Positions 52,346 to 62,222 are shown, counted from the stretch's first letter. The stretch is DNA of 63,463 nucleotides from an uncultured Candidatus Actinomarina sp. (GCA_902626065.1 CACODT010000006.1:1-63463), one strand, 5' to 3'. Notes: generated by a model not told the origin, from the sequence alone. Translations and numbers: made by a program.

Positions 52346-53770
52346 TTAGTATGCTTTTGAAAAAACGGCGAATTTTCCTTGTTTTTTTTCAGTATTAACT
52401 GATTTCTGAGTTTCTGAATTGTCTAGTGGATAACATCTAAGTGTTGCGCTGGTTTCTTCTTTTACTTTTAACTCGTCTTCACGATTTTCATACCAAAAAC
52501 AAGAAACAAAACCTTTTTTATTATTGAGTGTGTCAATTAAATCACTGTAAGTATCAACATGTGTAGTATTGTTTTTCATATTTGATTTTGATACATTAAG
52601 GAGATTTTCTTGGATTTCTTTAAGCAATGATCCTACTTTTGATTTAGCCTCACCGATTGGATAGTCTTGTTTATCATCCACATCTCTTCTTGATATGAGT
52701 AATGAATTATTTTCAATGTCTTTTGGTCCAACTTCTATTCTTAAAGGAACTCCTTTTTGTTCCCATTCATTAAATTTAAAACCAGGTGAGACTTCATTTC
52801 TATCATCTACAAGTACCCTGTAATTACTGAGTGTTTTACTTAAGTTATCAACTTCCTCCATAACAGTTGCTTTATTTTTATCATTAGGGATAATTGGAAC
52901 AATTACAACTTGATGTGGTGCCAATTCAGGTGGAAGTTTAAGCCCTTTGTCATCTCCATGTGCCATAATAACCATACCTACTAATCGAGTACTAACTCCC
53001 CAACTGGTTTGAAATGGATTTTGAAGTTTATTATTCTCATCGGAAAATGTAATATCAAATGCTTTTGAAAAATTCTGGCCCAATTCATGTGAAGTACCTG
53101 CTTGGAGTGCTTTTAAGTCATTCATCATTGCCTCAATTGAATAAGTTGTTGTAGCTCCAGCAAATTTTTCCATTTCAGATTTTGTACCTTTAAGAACGGA
53201 GACGGATGCTATATTTTGTGCAAATTCTTCATATATATCTAACATTTGTAAAGCCTCATCTTTAGCTTCTTCTTTAGTTGCATGTGCAGTATGGCCCTCT
53301 TGCCACAAAAACTCTGATGTACGTAAAAAAAGTCTTGTTCTCATTTCCCATCTCACTACATTTGACCACTGATTAATTAGCATAGGTAAATCACGATGGC
53401 TTGAAATCCATTTTGCAAACATATGATTAATTATTGTTTCAGATGTTGGTCTAACAATGAGTGGTTCTTCTAATTCTTTACCACCTGCATGAGTTACGGT
53501 AGCAAGCTCTGGTGAAAAACCTTCAACATGCTCTGCCTCTTTTTCAATAAATGACTTCGGAATAAACATTGGAAAATATGCATTTTTGTGACCTGTCTCC
53601 TTAAATTTTTTATCCAAGTATGTTTGAATATTTTCCCATATTGAATAACCATAAGGTTTTATTACCATTGTCCCCTTAACAGGTGAATAATCAGCTAGAT
53701 CTGCCAACTGGACAATTTCCGTGTACCACTGGTTAAAATCTTCAGACATCGGTGTCAGTTTTTTTACCAT
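52346..53770 (-). CDS. proS: Prolyl-tRNA synthetase (archaeal/eukaryotic-like type)
   Basis: 474 residues, the short ProS form without the bacterial editing insertion. Motif 2/3 regions include R-P-T-S-E-T near 127-132, R-T-S-E-F-L-W-Q-E-G-H-T-A-H and H-G-D-D-K-G-L. A C-terminal anticodon-binding domain and a terminal Tyr follow the usual pattern. It charges tRNA-Pro. The stop is about 60 bases before the rimP terminator. Confidence 0.96.
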   Translation of the reverse strand: MVKKLTPMSEDFNQWYTEIVQLADLADYSPVKGTMVIKPYGYSIWENIQTYLDKKFKETGHKNAYFPMFIPKSFIEKEAEHVEGFSPELATVTHAGGKELEEPLIVRPTSETIINHMFAKWISSHRDLPMLINQWSNVVRWEMRTRLFLRTSEFLWQEGHTAHATKEEAKDEALQMLDIYEEFAQNIASVSVLKGTKSEMEKFAGATTTYSIEAMMNDLKALQAGTSHELGQNFSKAFDITFSDENNKLQNPFQTSWGVSTRLVGMVIMAHGDDKGLKLPPELAPHQVVIVPIIPNDKNKATVMEEVDNLSKTLSNYRVLVDDRNEVSPGFKFNEWEQKGVPLRIEVGPKDIENNSLLISRRDVDDKQDYPIGEAKSKVGSLLKEIQENLLNVSKSNMKNNTTHVDTYSDLIDTLNNKKGFVSCFWYENREDELKVKEETSATLRCYPLDNSETQKSVNTEKKQGKFAVFSKAY

Positions 53771-53791
53771 GCTTTTATTCTATTACGTTGG

Positions 53792-55012
53792 TTAATCATT
53801 ATCTTGATTTGAAGTAATCTCAACAACTGACTTTTTTCTTTCTAGGAATTTGTTAATGTCTCCCTGAGAATTAAGTAAATCATTAATATCTTTTTGAGCT
53901 ATTTCTGCAGCATTATCTTCGGCAGCTGCCAATCTTGCATCAATACCCTCTTCAACAATTAGTCTTGCCTCGTTTAATAATGAAGAAACCATATCTTTCT
54001 CTTCAACTACCCGAACAACCTCACCTCTTATGAATAAATGGCCCTTATTTTTTCCTGCCGCAATTCCAAGGTCAGCAGATCTTGCTTCTCCAGGTCCGTT
54101 TACAACACATCCCATTACAGCAACCTGTAAAGGTATATTCTCTTTATTTAATGCATCTTGAGCTTCTTCAGCTACTTTTATTACATCTACTTCTGCTCGT
54201 CCACAACTTGGACAAGCAATTAGATCTAATGAGTTCCTCTCTCTGAGCTCAAGATATTCTAATAATTGCCTTCCACTTTTGGCTTCTTCAATAGGATTTG
54301 TTGTTAATGAAAATCTAATTGTGTCTCCAATACCTTCGTTAAGAAGGGTGGAAATTCCAGCTGTTGATTTAATTAAACCTCCTGGAAGAGGCCCTGCTTC
54401 AGTAACACCTAAATGTAATGGGTACTTTACTTTTTCTGCCAATAATCTATATGACTCTACCATCATGGGTACGTTAGAGTGCTTGACGGATATTTTAATA
54501 TCATAAAATCCAACATCTTCAAGGTAACGCAATTCTTTCAATGCAGATTCCACTAATGCCTCTGGGGTAGCGTCTCCATACTTTTCAAGAAGATCTTTAT
54601 CAAGGGAACCACCATTCACTCCAATTCTTATAGGAATATTTTGCCCTAATGCAGCTTTTGCAACTTCTTTAATTTGAGATTCTTTTCTTATATTTCCTGG
54701 GTTCAATCTCAAACCATTTACACCAGCGTCAATTGCCGCCAAAGCGAGCTTGTATTGAAAATGAATATCAGCAACAATAGGGACTGGGCTTCTTTCCGTA
54801 ATTTCAACTAGTCCCTCTGCAGCTTCTACTTCATTACAGGTAACTCTAACTATATCTGCACCATTTGCAGCAATCTCATATATTTGAGCTAGTGTGGCTT
54901 CTGCATCTCTAGTTTTAGTTGTTGTCATAGACTGTACAGATATTGGGAAATCAGATCCAATTCCTACATTGCCAATTTTGAACTGTGTCGTTTTTCTTCT
55001 TTGTAATTTCAT
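53792..55012 (-). CDS. ispG: 4-hydroxy-3-methylbut-2-en-1-yl diphosphate synthase
   Basis: 406 residues. Iron-sulfur ligands lie in C-P-S-C-G near residue 268 and in G-C-V-V-N-G-P-G-E. It performs the penultimate step of the MEP isoprenoid pathway. A C-terminal extension of about 40 residues is acidic and polar. dxr, often between cdsA and rseP in Actinobacteria, is not in this cluster, although MEP enzymes are clearly used. ATGA overlap with rseP. Confidence 0.96.
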   Translation of the reverse strand: MKLQRRKTTQFKIGNVGIGSDFPISVQSMTTTKTRDAEATLAQIYEIAANGADIVRVTCNEVEAAEGLVEITERSPVPIVADIHFQYKLALAAIDAGVNGLRLNPGNIRKESQIKEVAKAALGQNIPIRIGVNGGSLDKDLLEKYGDATPEALVESALKELRYLEDVGFYDIKISVKHSNVPMMVESYRLLAEKVKYPLHLGVTEAGPLPGGLIKSTAGISTLLNEGIGDTIRFSLTTNPIEEAKSGRQLLEYLELRERNSLDLIACPSCGRAEVDVIKVAEEAQDALNKENIPLQVAVMGCVVNGPGEARSADLGIAAGKNKGHLFIRGEVVRVVEEKDMVSSLLNEARLIVEEGIDARLAAAEDNAAEIAQKDINDLLNSQGDINKFLERKKSVVEITSNQDND

Positions 55013-56109
55013 AATTTAATCGGTTGTGTTATATCCAGATAAAATGCTGTAATTCCTATAAAAACAAATATAAATATTACAAGTGCTGCAACTGGATACA
55101 GCTTTCTATCTGATATTTTTTTTCCTGTTATTCCCTCTATTAATGACAATAATACTCTACCTCCATCTAATGGAATTAATGGGATGGCATTAAATACAGC
55201 TAAGAATACATTGACGAATGCCAAAAGACTAAAAAGATTGATATATCCATTGTCAGCAATTTGACTTCCAGCCTGAGCTAATCCAATTGGGCTTAATGGC
55301 CTAGCCTCATCCGGCACAGCTTCACCTGTATAAGTTCCTAATAGAGTTTTTATATTCTCAGGACTTAATAATGTAAATATTCCTTCTACAGCAGCTACAG
55401 TCATATCAAGTTCTAACTTTGAAGTAAGCACACCAGCAGTAAGAATCCCAACCTTATTTTCTTCAATAACAGGTGATACACCTAGATAACCAATCTCGGA
55501 ACCATTGATATTTCGAGACTCTAAAATTGCAGAAGTGAGATAGGTACTATCACCTCTAACATAACGAATTGATACTTCCTGCCCAGGATTTATTTCGATA
55601 ATTTTAACTAAATCTTCCCATGTTTCTACACTTTGACCGTTAAAGTATGTGATTCTATCACCAGGTTTTAGACCAGCAGATTGTGATGGTGATAACTTTT
55701 GCTCGTTAATAGATTCACCGATTGTTTCAATTTCTAATGTTGGTTGTGTAACGCCATTTGTAATAAAAATTGCAAAAATGATAATCCATGCAGTCAAAAA
55801 ATTTACAATAATTCCTGAAGATGCAATGAAAAATTTAGTTGTCCATTTTGATGTATGAAATAGTTCATTATCTTCATAACCATCTGTGTTTTCAGTTTCA
55901 TCCATACCTGGGATTTTTACATATCCTCCAAATGGAATGCCTTTCAACCCATATTCAGTTCCATTACGTTTAAAAGAAAATATTTTTGGACCAAAACCTA
56001 CAAAGAATTCAGAGACTGCAACCTTTGAATATCTTGCAGCAAAATAGTGTCCGGCTTCATGCATAACAACAAAAAAGGTGAGCATCAAAATTGTGAGTAA
56101 ACCGTTCAT
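55009..56109 (-). CDS. rseP: Site-2 metalloprotease RseP
   Basis: 366 residues. The zinc motif H-E-A-G-H is at 17-21 in the first membrane helix, a PDZ domain lies in the middle (P-G-D-R-I-T-Y-F-N-G near 147), and P-L-I-P-L-D-G-G-R is in the last third. It cleaves membrane-embedded anti-sigma factors and signal peptides. It lies between cdsA and ispG. Confidence 0.95.
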   Translation of the reverse strand: MNGLLTILMLTFFVVMHEAGHYFAARYSKVAVSEFFVGFGPKIFSFKRNGTEYGLKGIPFGGYVKIPGMDETENTDGYEDNELFHTSKWTTKFFIASSGIIVNFLTAWIIIFAIFITNGVTQPTLEIETIGESINEQKLSPSQSAGLKPGDRITYFNGQSVETWEDLVKIIEINPGQEVSIRYVRGDSTYLTSAILESRNINGSEIGYLGVSPVIEENKVGILTAGVLTSKLELDMTVAAVEGIFTLLSPENIKTLLGTYTGEAVPDEARPLSPIGLAQAGSQIADNGYINLFSLLAFVNVFLAVFNAIPLIPLDGGRVLLSLIEGITGKKISDRKLYPVAALVIFIFVFIGITAFYLDITQPIKL

Positions 56110-56125
56110 ATCCTTATTATCTCAT

Positions 56126-57028
56126 CTAAAAATTTAAATAAAAAAACTGAAATATAATTAATAAAAATGGAAAGCTTATTATATATGAATCTATCCTGTC
56201 TAGCAGCCCACCATGGCCAGGAAAAATACTTCCAGAATCCTTAACATCTATTGATCTTTTTATTTTTGACATAAATAAATCACCAATTACACCTAATGAT
56301 ATAAAAATTAAAGAAATGAAAAATGCAAAGAAAAATCCTTCTTGTATATTATTTACAAAATTAAATGTCATGAATAAAGAGCCAATTATCAGCCCACCTA
56401 AAAAGCCTTCAACAGTTTTATTAGGTGATATATTTTTAGCAAGTTTTCTTTTTCCAAATCTTTTACCAATTTCGTAGGCAAAAATATCAGAAACTGCAAT
56501 TGAAAGAATAGATAAATAAACAAATAGCAAATCTTGTGTTTTTAAAATCCATGCTAATGAGGCAATGCCTATTGAAAACCATGAATGAAAAACCATCGCA
56601 CTTCCAAATTTTTCATAGATTGAATAATTTGAATAAAAGCCTAAATAGATTATCAAACCAAGTGGAAAAATAAAATAAGGTATAAAAATATTAGATAAGT
56701 TATAAAAGTAAACAACAATCATCGGGGATAATGCAGAAAATAAAAGCAAAGGATATGGAATAAAAATACTGTAATCAAATAAATCAAACCATTCTTTAGC
56801 AGCTATGAATGAAACTAAAATAAATAATATAAAAGCACTCAATTTACTTATAAAAAAAAGAGAGACGATAGCAAACAAAATTATTCCCGTAATAAGTCTT
56901 TGATTTTTATTATCATTGGTTGGCTCAATAGTTGAAATTTCATCATCAACTGGAAGCTCAACAACACCGGGCCAAAATGTACCTTCCTCATCAGAAGAGA
57001 AAAACATCTTAAACTTCAAGTAACTCAT
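56126..57028 (-). CDS. cdsA: Phosphatidate cytidylyltransferase
   Basis: 300 residues. After a polar N-terminal tail of about 45 residues come about eight membrane helices. The CdsA signature runs from S-D-I-F-A-Y through K-N-I-S-P-N-K-T-V-E-G-F-L-G-G near residue 203. It makes CDP-diacylglycerol from phosphatidate, the product of the PlsC-like enzyme. ATG 57028 overlaps frr by 20 bases; ATG 57007, two bases after the frr stop, is an equally possible start. Confidence 0.94.
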   Translation of the reverse strand: MSYLKFKMFFSSDEEGTFWPGVVELPVDDEISTIEPTNDNKNQRLITGIILFAIVSLFFISKLSAFILFILVSFIAAKEWFDLFDYSIFIPYPLLLFSALSPMIVVYFYNLSNIFIPYFIFPLGLIIYLGFYSNYSIYEKFGSAMVFHSWFSIGIASLAWILKTQDLLFVYLSILSIAVSDIFAYEIGKRFGKRKLAKNISPNKTVEGFLGGLIIGSLFMTFNFVNNIQEGFFFAFFISLIFISLGVIGDLFMSKIKRSIDVKDSGSIFPGHGGLLDRIDSYIISFPFLLIIFQFFYLNF

Positions 57029-57560
57029 TTTCTTTTACTTTATAAAGTTCATCGATTTTTAGTACGAATTTGTCAGTAAGATCTTGGATTTGGCTTTCAA
57101 ATCTTTTTATGTCATCCGCTGGTAATTCGTCTTTTAATTTGGACAATTGATCTATTCCTGCTCTCCTGTGTGATCTGATTGATACCTTTGTTTCCTCTGC
57201 AGCTTTTGATGCAACTTTAGATAGTTCTTTTCTTCTTTCTTCTGATAAAGCAGGTATTGGAATTCGAATAATATCCCCATCAGTTGCTGGATTTAATCCA
57301 ATGTCAGCATTTTGAATTGCTTTTTCAATCTCTTCTATTGAACTTTTATCAAATGGTTGAACAACTAGCAGTCTTGGATCAGGAACACTTACCGATGCTA
57401 ATTGTTGCAAGGGGGTTTTTGTTCCATAATATTCAACTTGAATACCAGTTACTAAACTTGGGTTTGCTCTACCAGTCCTTATTTTTCCAAACTCTTCGAT
57501 AAGATGTTCAATTGAAATTCCCATTTCTAGTTCAACTTCTGAAATGATATTTTCAGCCAT
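57009..57560 (-). CDS. frr: Ribosome recycling factor
   Basis: 183 residues, the standard size. R-T-G-R-A-N-P-S-L-V near the start and R-K-E-L-S-K near 115 are conserved. It splits post-termination ribosomes with EF-G. Its neighbour pyrH ends two bases upstream. Confidence 0.97.
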   Translation of the reverse strand: MAENIISEVELEMGISIEHLIEEFGKIRTGRANPSLVTGIQVEYYGTKTPLQQLASVSVPDPRLLVVQPFDKSSIEEIEKAIQNADIGLNPATDGDIIRIPIPALSEERRKELSKVASKAAEETKVSIRSHRRAGIDQLSKLKDELPADDIKRFESQIQDLTDKFVLKIDELYKVKENELLEV

Positions 57561-57562
57561 GA

Positions 57563-58264
57563 CTATGAAATTGTTGTTCCCAAATTTTCACCACTTAATA
57601 CTTTAAAAATATTTCCATCTTTAGTTCCATTAAAAACTCTTATTGGCATATTATTTTCTTCACATAATGTAATGGCTGTAAGATCCATAACAGTTAATTT
57701 ATCATCAAGAACATTTTTATAAGTAAGTTTTTCATAAAGCTCCGCATTTGAATTTTTTTCTGGATCATCGCTATATACACCGTCAACTCTTGTAGATTTG
57801 ATTACCATATCAGCTTCAATCTCTGCAGCTCTTAATGATGCGGCAGTATCTGTTGTAAAATATGGATTTCCTGTACCTGCAGCAAAAATTACAACTCTCT
57901 TCTTTTCGAGGTGCCTAATTGCCCTTAACCTTATATATGGTTCTGCAACCGAAGTCATTGTAATTGCTGATTGAACTCGTGTATTTGTTCCGTTTTTATC
58001 AAGTGCATCTTTTAAGGCAATCGCATTAATAACTGTTGCTAACATTCCCATATAGTCAGCATTTGCTTGCGCCATATTTTTTGCTGATTCACTTACACCT
58101 CTAAAAAAATTACCTCCTCCAACAACAATACCAATTTCAACACCAGATTCATTTGCTTTTGAAATCTCATTTGCAATTCTTGTCAAAGTACTTGAGTCGA
58201 TACCAAAGTTCGTGTCTTGATTTGCAAATGATTCTCCAGATAGTTTAAGTAAAACTCTGGACAT
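57563..58264 (-). CDS. pyrH: Uridylate kinase
   Basis: 233 residues. L-L-K-L-S-G-E-S-F near the N-terminus and [12 protein letters not shown] near 45-56 bind nucleotide; T-D-T-A-A-S-L-R-A is the UMP-binding segment. It phosphorylates UMP to UDP. Three bases separate it from tsf. Confidence 0.97.
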   Translation of the reverse strand: MSRVLLKLSGESFANQDTNFGIDSSTLTRIANEISKANESGVEIGIVVGGGNFFRGVSESAKNMAQANADYMGMLATVINAIALKDALDKNGTNTRVQSAITMTSVAEPYIRLRAIRHLEKKRVVIFAAGTGNPYFTTDTAASLRAAEIEADMVIKSTRVDGVYSDDPEKNSNAELYEKLTYKNVLDDKLTVMDLTAITLCEENNMPIRVFNGTKDGNIFKVLSGENLGTTIS

Positions 58265-58267
58265 CTT

Positions 58268-58876
58268 TTATTTGCCTACCTCTAGATGTGAGAATTTTTT
58301 TATATAAATTCTTTCACCTAATTTACCGGACATTTCCTCTATCATTACTCCAACTTTACCTTCGTAAACTTCGGGGTTACAAAAAACTTGTTCGTTTAAT
58401 ACATTATCGCTAAAAAATGAGTTTAACTTTCCTTCAATAATTTTTTCCATAACATCTTTTGGCTTACCATCATTTTCAGATTGCTTTGAAATAATTTCTT
58501 TTTCTTCAGCAATTTTTGTTTCTGGGACTTCATCAATACTTAAATATCCGGGTTTCATTGCTGCAACATGCATTGCAATCTGTTTTGCTATTTCCTTAAA
58601 TTCTGGAGATTTAGCTACAAAATCTGTTTCACAAGCTAGTTCAACAAGGACTCCCGCAACTGCCCTGTCTTGTTGGAAGTGAATATATTCCCCTATCGTA
58701 CCTTGATTTGCTTCTCTATCTAATCTTTTTTTAGAATCAGCAAGGCCTTTCTCTCTCAAATATTTAACAGCTGAATCAAAGTCACCGTCTGATTCTTTAA
58801 GTGCAGTTTTTGCGTCCATCATACCGGCACCTGTCATATCTCTTAATTTTTTTACATCTGAAGCTGAGATATTCAT
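58268..58876 (-). CDS. tsf: Elongation factor Ts (short form)
   Basis: 202 residues, a compact EF-Ts. The N-terminal UBA-like domain (V-K-K-L-R-D-M-T-G-A-G-M-M-D-A-K) and the core T-D-F-V-A are conserved. It exchanges GDP on EF-Tu. Its ATG overlaps the rpsB stop. Confidence 0.97.
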   Translation of the reverse strand: MNISASDVKKLRDMTGAGMMDAKTALKESDGDFDSAVKYLREKGLADSKKRLDREANQGTIGEYIHFQQDRAVAGVLVELACETDFVAKSPEFKEIAKQIAMHVAAMKPGYLSIDEVPETKIAEEKEIISKQSENDGKPKDVMEKIIEGKLNSFFSDNVLNEQVFCNPEVYEGKVGVMIEEMSGKLGERIYIKKFSHLEVGK

Positions 58877-59586
58877 TCTTGGTCTTCTCCATTCTCAACT
58901 TCTTTTCTTTTACCTAAGCCTTTTAAACAAGCATCAGCAATAGCACTTGCAACCACTTCGATTGAACGAATTGCATCATCATTTCCAGGTATCACAAAAT
59001 CAACATTATCTGGATCTACATTTGAGTCAGCTAAACCTATTATGGGTATACCTAACTTACTTGCCTCTGTTAATGCTGTTGTTTCATTTAATAGATCGAC
59101 AATAAATATAGCTTCGGGTAATTTATTAAGATTAACTATACCGCCAATTGACTTTGTTAATTTATCAATCTCTCTCCTAATTCTTAACCTTTCAGGTTTA
59201 GGATACGCATTAATCTCTCCTGAAGATTCCAATGAATTTAATTCATTTAAATATATAACTCTTTTAATAATTGTTTTGAAATTAGTTAACATACCACCTA
59301 GCCATCTATGATTTACATAAGGCATTTGGGCCCTTAATGCTTGTTCTTCAATGACAGTTTGAGCTTGTGGTTTGGTGCCTACAAACAAAACTTTGCCACT
59401 ATTTGCCACTAGTTTTTGAACAAATTCTTGAGCTTTTTCAAGTGAATCATAAGTAATTCTAAGATCAAGTATATGGATGCCACTTTTATCCCCGTATATA
59501 TACTTATCCATTTTGGGGTTCCAACGCTGTGTTTGGTGGCCGAAATGTACACCTGCCTCGAGCAGGTCTTTCATTGTTGCTGACAT
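58873..59586 (-). CDS. rpsB: 30S ribosomal protein S2
   Basis: 237 residues from ATG 59586, which has the strong Shine-Dalgarno AAAGGAGA; the frame is open to 59664 but the family N-terminus is L-L-E-A-G-V-H-F-G-H-Q. A structured leader lies between 59609 and 59670. It starts the rpsB-tsf-pyrH-frr operon. Confidence 0.98.
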   Translation of the reverse strand: MSATMKDLLEAGVHFGHQTQRWNPKMDKYIYGDKSGIHILDLRITYDSLEKAQEFVQKLVANSGKVLFVGTKPQAQTVIEEQALRAQMPYVNHRWLGGMLTNFKTIIKRVIYLNELNSLESSGEINAYPKPERLRIRREIDKLTKSIGGIVNLNKLPEAIFIVDLLNETTALTEASKLGIPIIGLADSNVDPDNVDFVIPGNDDAIRSIEVVASAIADACLKGLGKRKEVENGEDQE

Positions 59587-59608
59587 TTTTCTCCTTTGGT
59601 TATACATC

Positions 59609-59670
59609 CCATATTTCATTGCTTTCGCGATTTCCAAACTTTCGTTCACCAAGGAAATTTGCAAATATGG
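59609..59670 (-). promoter_or_regulatory. Structured rpsB leader, candidate S2 autoregulatory RNA
   Basis: In the minus-strand RNA, CCATATTT (59670-59663) and AAATATGG (59616-59609) close a domain. Inside it, ATTTCC (59658-59653) pairs with GGAAAT (59635-59630), and GC-GAAA-GC (59628-59621) forms a small GNRA-capped hairpin. This gives a three-way-junction-like fold ending about 13 bases before the Shine-Dalgarno. Confidence 0.5.
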
Positions 59671-59710
59671 TGTCTATTTCAAGTAAATGATAATCAACTT
59701 AATGTTTTAA

Positions 59711-60568
59711 TCAACCTCTTGGATGGGTTCTTTTATATTTTTCCTGAAGTTTCTTTTTGGAAACGTGTGTATATATTTGAGTAGTACTTGGATCTGTATG
59801 ACCAAGAAGTTCTTGAACAACTCTTAAATCAGCTCCACCATCAAGTATATGTGTAGCAAAAGTATGTCTTATATTGTGTGGAAAAGTACCAGTGGTTGAT
59901 TTAACAATTCTTCGAATCTCTCTATCTGTAATTTTTTCTCCTCGGACGCCAAGAAATACATACTGATTATTTTTATTCTTTAAAAACTCGTTTCTTGAAT
60001 CACTAATCCATTTTGATAATATATTATATGCTTGGTCAGTCATAGGTAGTATACGTTGCTTTCTACCTTTGCCAAGAACACGTAATGATTTATTATCATT
60101 AATATCATTAATTTTTAAATTAACAAGTTCTGAAACCCTCAAACCTGATGAATATAACAATTCAATTACTGCTTTATTACGTATATCTTTTGAAGTTACT
60201 GTTGGTAAAGTATTTATCAAAGTGTTTATATAATTTGAAGTTAGAATATCAGGTAAAATTTTCTCTGTTTTCAAATTTTCTGACTTGATAAAAGTTTGAC
60301 CTTTATTTTCCTCCAATTTAGATGCCCATTCTAAAAAATTATTAATTGATGCAAGTTTTCGATTAATTGTTGATTTAGATAAATTGTTATTAAATAAATA
60401 ATTTACAAATTCTTTATTTTCAAATAAATCATTTGCCGACTCATTAAGATAATCAAAATACTGATTGATATCATTTTTATAAGCCTTACATGTATGATCG
60501 GAATAATTCTTTATATTTTTCAAAAAACTTATATATTTTTTTTGCAATTCTTTATTCTGAGTTTTCAA
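59711..60568 (-). CDS. xerC: Tyrosine recombinase XerC/XerD
   Basis: 285 residues. An N-terminal SAM-like core-binding domain (1-100) precedes the catalytic domain, with R144 (S-G-L-R-V-S-E), K167 (G-K-G-R-K), H231-x2-R234 (H-N-I-R-H-T-F-A-T-H), H257 and Tyr266. It resolves chromosome dimers at dif with FtsK. A xer gene before rpsB is a common actinobacterial arrangement. It overlaps the permease gene by 17 bases. Confidence 0.94.
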   Translation of the reverse strand: MKTQNKELQKKYISFLKNIKNYSDHTCKAYKNDINQYFDYLNESANDLFENKEFVNYLFNNNLSKSTINRKLASINNFLEWASKLEENKGQTFIKSENLKTEKILPDILTSNYINTLINTLPTVTSKDIRNKAVIELLYSSGLRVSELVNLKINDINDNKSLRVLGKGRKQRILPMTDQAYNILSKWISDSRNEFLKNKNNQYVFLGVRGEKITDREIRRIVKSTTGTFPHNIRHTFATHILDGGADLRVVQELLGHTDPSTTQIYTHVSKKKLQEKYKRTHPRG

Positions 60569-61307
60569 GCCTTCGTTCCAACCTTCTTTGTAAACCTGAA
60601 AGCAACAATGTAATGCACAAATATAGCACTGTCAAAACTAGGTATGTTTCTTGAAATCTGAAAGTACTACCAGAGTAGAGTCTTCCTTTATAAGTAAGAT
60701 CTTGCACTGCTAATACTGAAAGTAATGAGGAGTCTTTCATCATTGATATAAAATCATTGCCTAAGGCAGGAAGCATATTTCTAAATGCCTGTGGTAGAAC
60801 TATATGTCTCATCACTTGTCTCTCTGAGAGCCCAAGAGATGCTCCTCCTTCTCGTTGGCCAACAGGTACAGATTCAATTCCAGCTCTAAATACCTCAGCG
60901 ATGTATGCACCATAAAAAACAGATAATGCAATGATTGCTCGGATAATCATTGGAACATTCCCATTATTTATGTTAAGAAATTCAGCGGCATCAACTACAA
61001 CTACAAAGGCCATTGTAAAAATTAATATCAATATAGGGATACCTCTAACGAATTCAATATAAGTTCTAGAAATCGTACTTAAAAACGTATTGTCGGAAAT
61101 TCTGCCAATTCCAAGAAATAAACCCAAAATGAGTGCAATTAAAAAAGAGACAAATGTAGCACCAAAGGTAATTCTTATTCCTGGAATTATAAAATTAAAT
61201 GCCTTTACATACTCATCACCAGAAATTATTGTATAAACCATCCATGTAATTAGGGCTAACATTATGAAAACCCATGAATTTTCTACATTAAAAATTTTTT
61301 TAATCAT
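60552..61307 (-). CDS. Polar amino-acid-type ABC transporter permease
   Basis: 251 residues with about five membrane helices. E-F-V-R-G-I-P-I-L-I near residue 87 and the coupling motif E-G-G-A-S-L-G-L-S-E near 153-162 are those of HisM/GlnP-type permeases. It forms the channel for the binding protein encoded upstream. The ATPase gene is not adjacent and must be elsewhere. Confidence 0.9.
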   Translation of the reverse strand: MIKKIFNVENSWVFIMLALITWMVYTIISGDEYVKAFNFIIPGIRITFGATFVSFLIALILGLFLGIGRISDNTFLSTISRTYIEFVRGIPILILIFTMAFVVVVDAAEFLNINNGNVPMIIRAIIALSVFYGAYIAEVFRAGIESVPVGQREGGASLGLSERQVMRHIVLPQAFRNMLPALGNDFISMMKDSSLLSVLAVQDLTYKGRLYSGSTFRFQETYLVLTVLYLCITLLLSGLQRRLERRLENSE

Positions 61308-61323
61308 TATTTATATGATAAAA

Positions 61324-61351
61324 CAATAGGCACGGATAACCGTGCCTATTG
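61324..61351 (-). terminator. Hairpin between binding-protein and permease genes
   Basis: CAATAGGCACGG and CCGTGCCTATTG form a perfect 12-pair stem around TTAT, followed on the minus strand by TTTTATC. It lies between the binding-protein stop and the permease start, mirroring the phnD-phnC hairpin. Confidence 0.85.
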
Positions 61352-61370
61352 AATCAAATATAATTAAAAT

Positions 61371-62222
61371 TTACTCGTCGTAAGTAACTTCAGCTATATC
61401 GTCATAAGTAACAGTAAACCCTGGTGAGAAAAACTTATCATTAATCTCTTGTAGTTTTCCGTTATCTTTCATGTGTGCAAGTCCTTCGTTAATTACTGCA
61501 ACGAGTTGACTTCCATCAGGAAATGCAAAACCTAGAGGGTCAGTTTGTAGACCTTCACCAACAAGTTTAACTTTGTCCTTATTTGCACCCATGTAACCTA
61601 GTCCAGCTACTTCATCAACAATTGATGCATCAGCATCACCAGATATAACAGCTGCTATGGCAAAATCAAATTGATCATAAGCATCAACTTTATCAGCTCC
61701 AAAAAGACTTACTGCTAATTCATAGTTAGTTGTACCTTTTTGAGTAGCTACTTTAAAGTCACCATTTTGAATATCTGCTGGGCTGGTAATTGAATCATTA
61801 TCTGCTGCTACAAGCATTCTTTGTTGTAGAACAATGTAACTGTCAGAAAAATCTACAATTTTATCTCGTTCAGCTGTAATTGATATTCCATCACCTGCGA
61901 TCATATATTGACCATCAGCAACAGCTTGTATCATTCCATCCCATGCTGCGGCAACAAAAACAGGTGTGAAATTCATTTCTTCTGCAAGATAGTTAAATAC
62001 ATCGTAATCCCATCCTTTACCTTCACCATCTGCTGGATCAATGTAGTTGAATGGTAAGTATGCATTTTCTACTGCAAATGTGAACTCACATCCATCAAGA
62101 TCTGGTAAACCATTTTCACCAGTTGTAATTTCTACTTCATCACAAGGAACTGCCGCACTTGAACATGCGGTTGCAACCATTGCTAAAGCAAAAAATAAAA
62201 TTAATGTCTTTTTACTTTTCAA
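61371..62222 (-). CDS. Amino-acid ABC transporter substrate-binding lipoprotein
   Basis: About 283 residues. The lipoprotein signal ends M-V-A-T-A-C-S-S. The mature part is an SBP_bac_3 fold: F-T-F-A-V-E-N near the start, then D-G-I-S-I-T-A-E-R-D-K-I-V-D-F-S-D, the amino-acid-binding signature. I prefer TTG 62222, eight bases after GGAGG; ATG 62237 lies so that the GGAGG is inside the gene. Ligand class is polar amino acid; the exact one is unknown. Confidence 0.88.
   Translation of the reverse strand: MKSKKTLILFFALAMVATACSSAAVPCDEVEITTGENGLPDLDGCEFTFAVENAYLPFNYIDPADGEGKGWDYDVFNYLAEEMNFTPVFVAAAWDGMIQAVADGQYMIAGDGISITAERDKIVDFSDSYIVLQQRMLVAADNDSITSPADIQNGDFKVATQKGTTNYELAVSLFGADKVDAYDQFDFAIAAVISGDADASIVDEVAGLGYMGANKDKVKLVGEGLQTDPLGFAFPDGSQLVAVINEGLAHMKDNGKLQEINDKFFSPGFTVTYDDIAEVTYDE

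Noticed and set aside
59587-59664. Long N-terminus of ribosomal protein S2
   Set aside because: It is the structured leader; a strong Shine-Dalgarno precedes ATG 59586.
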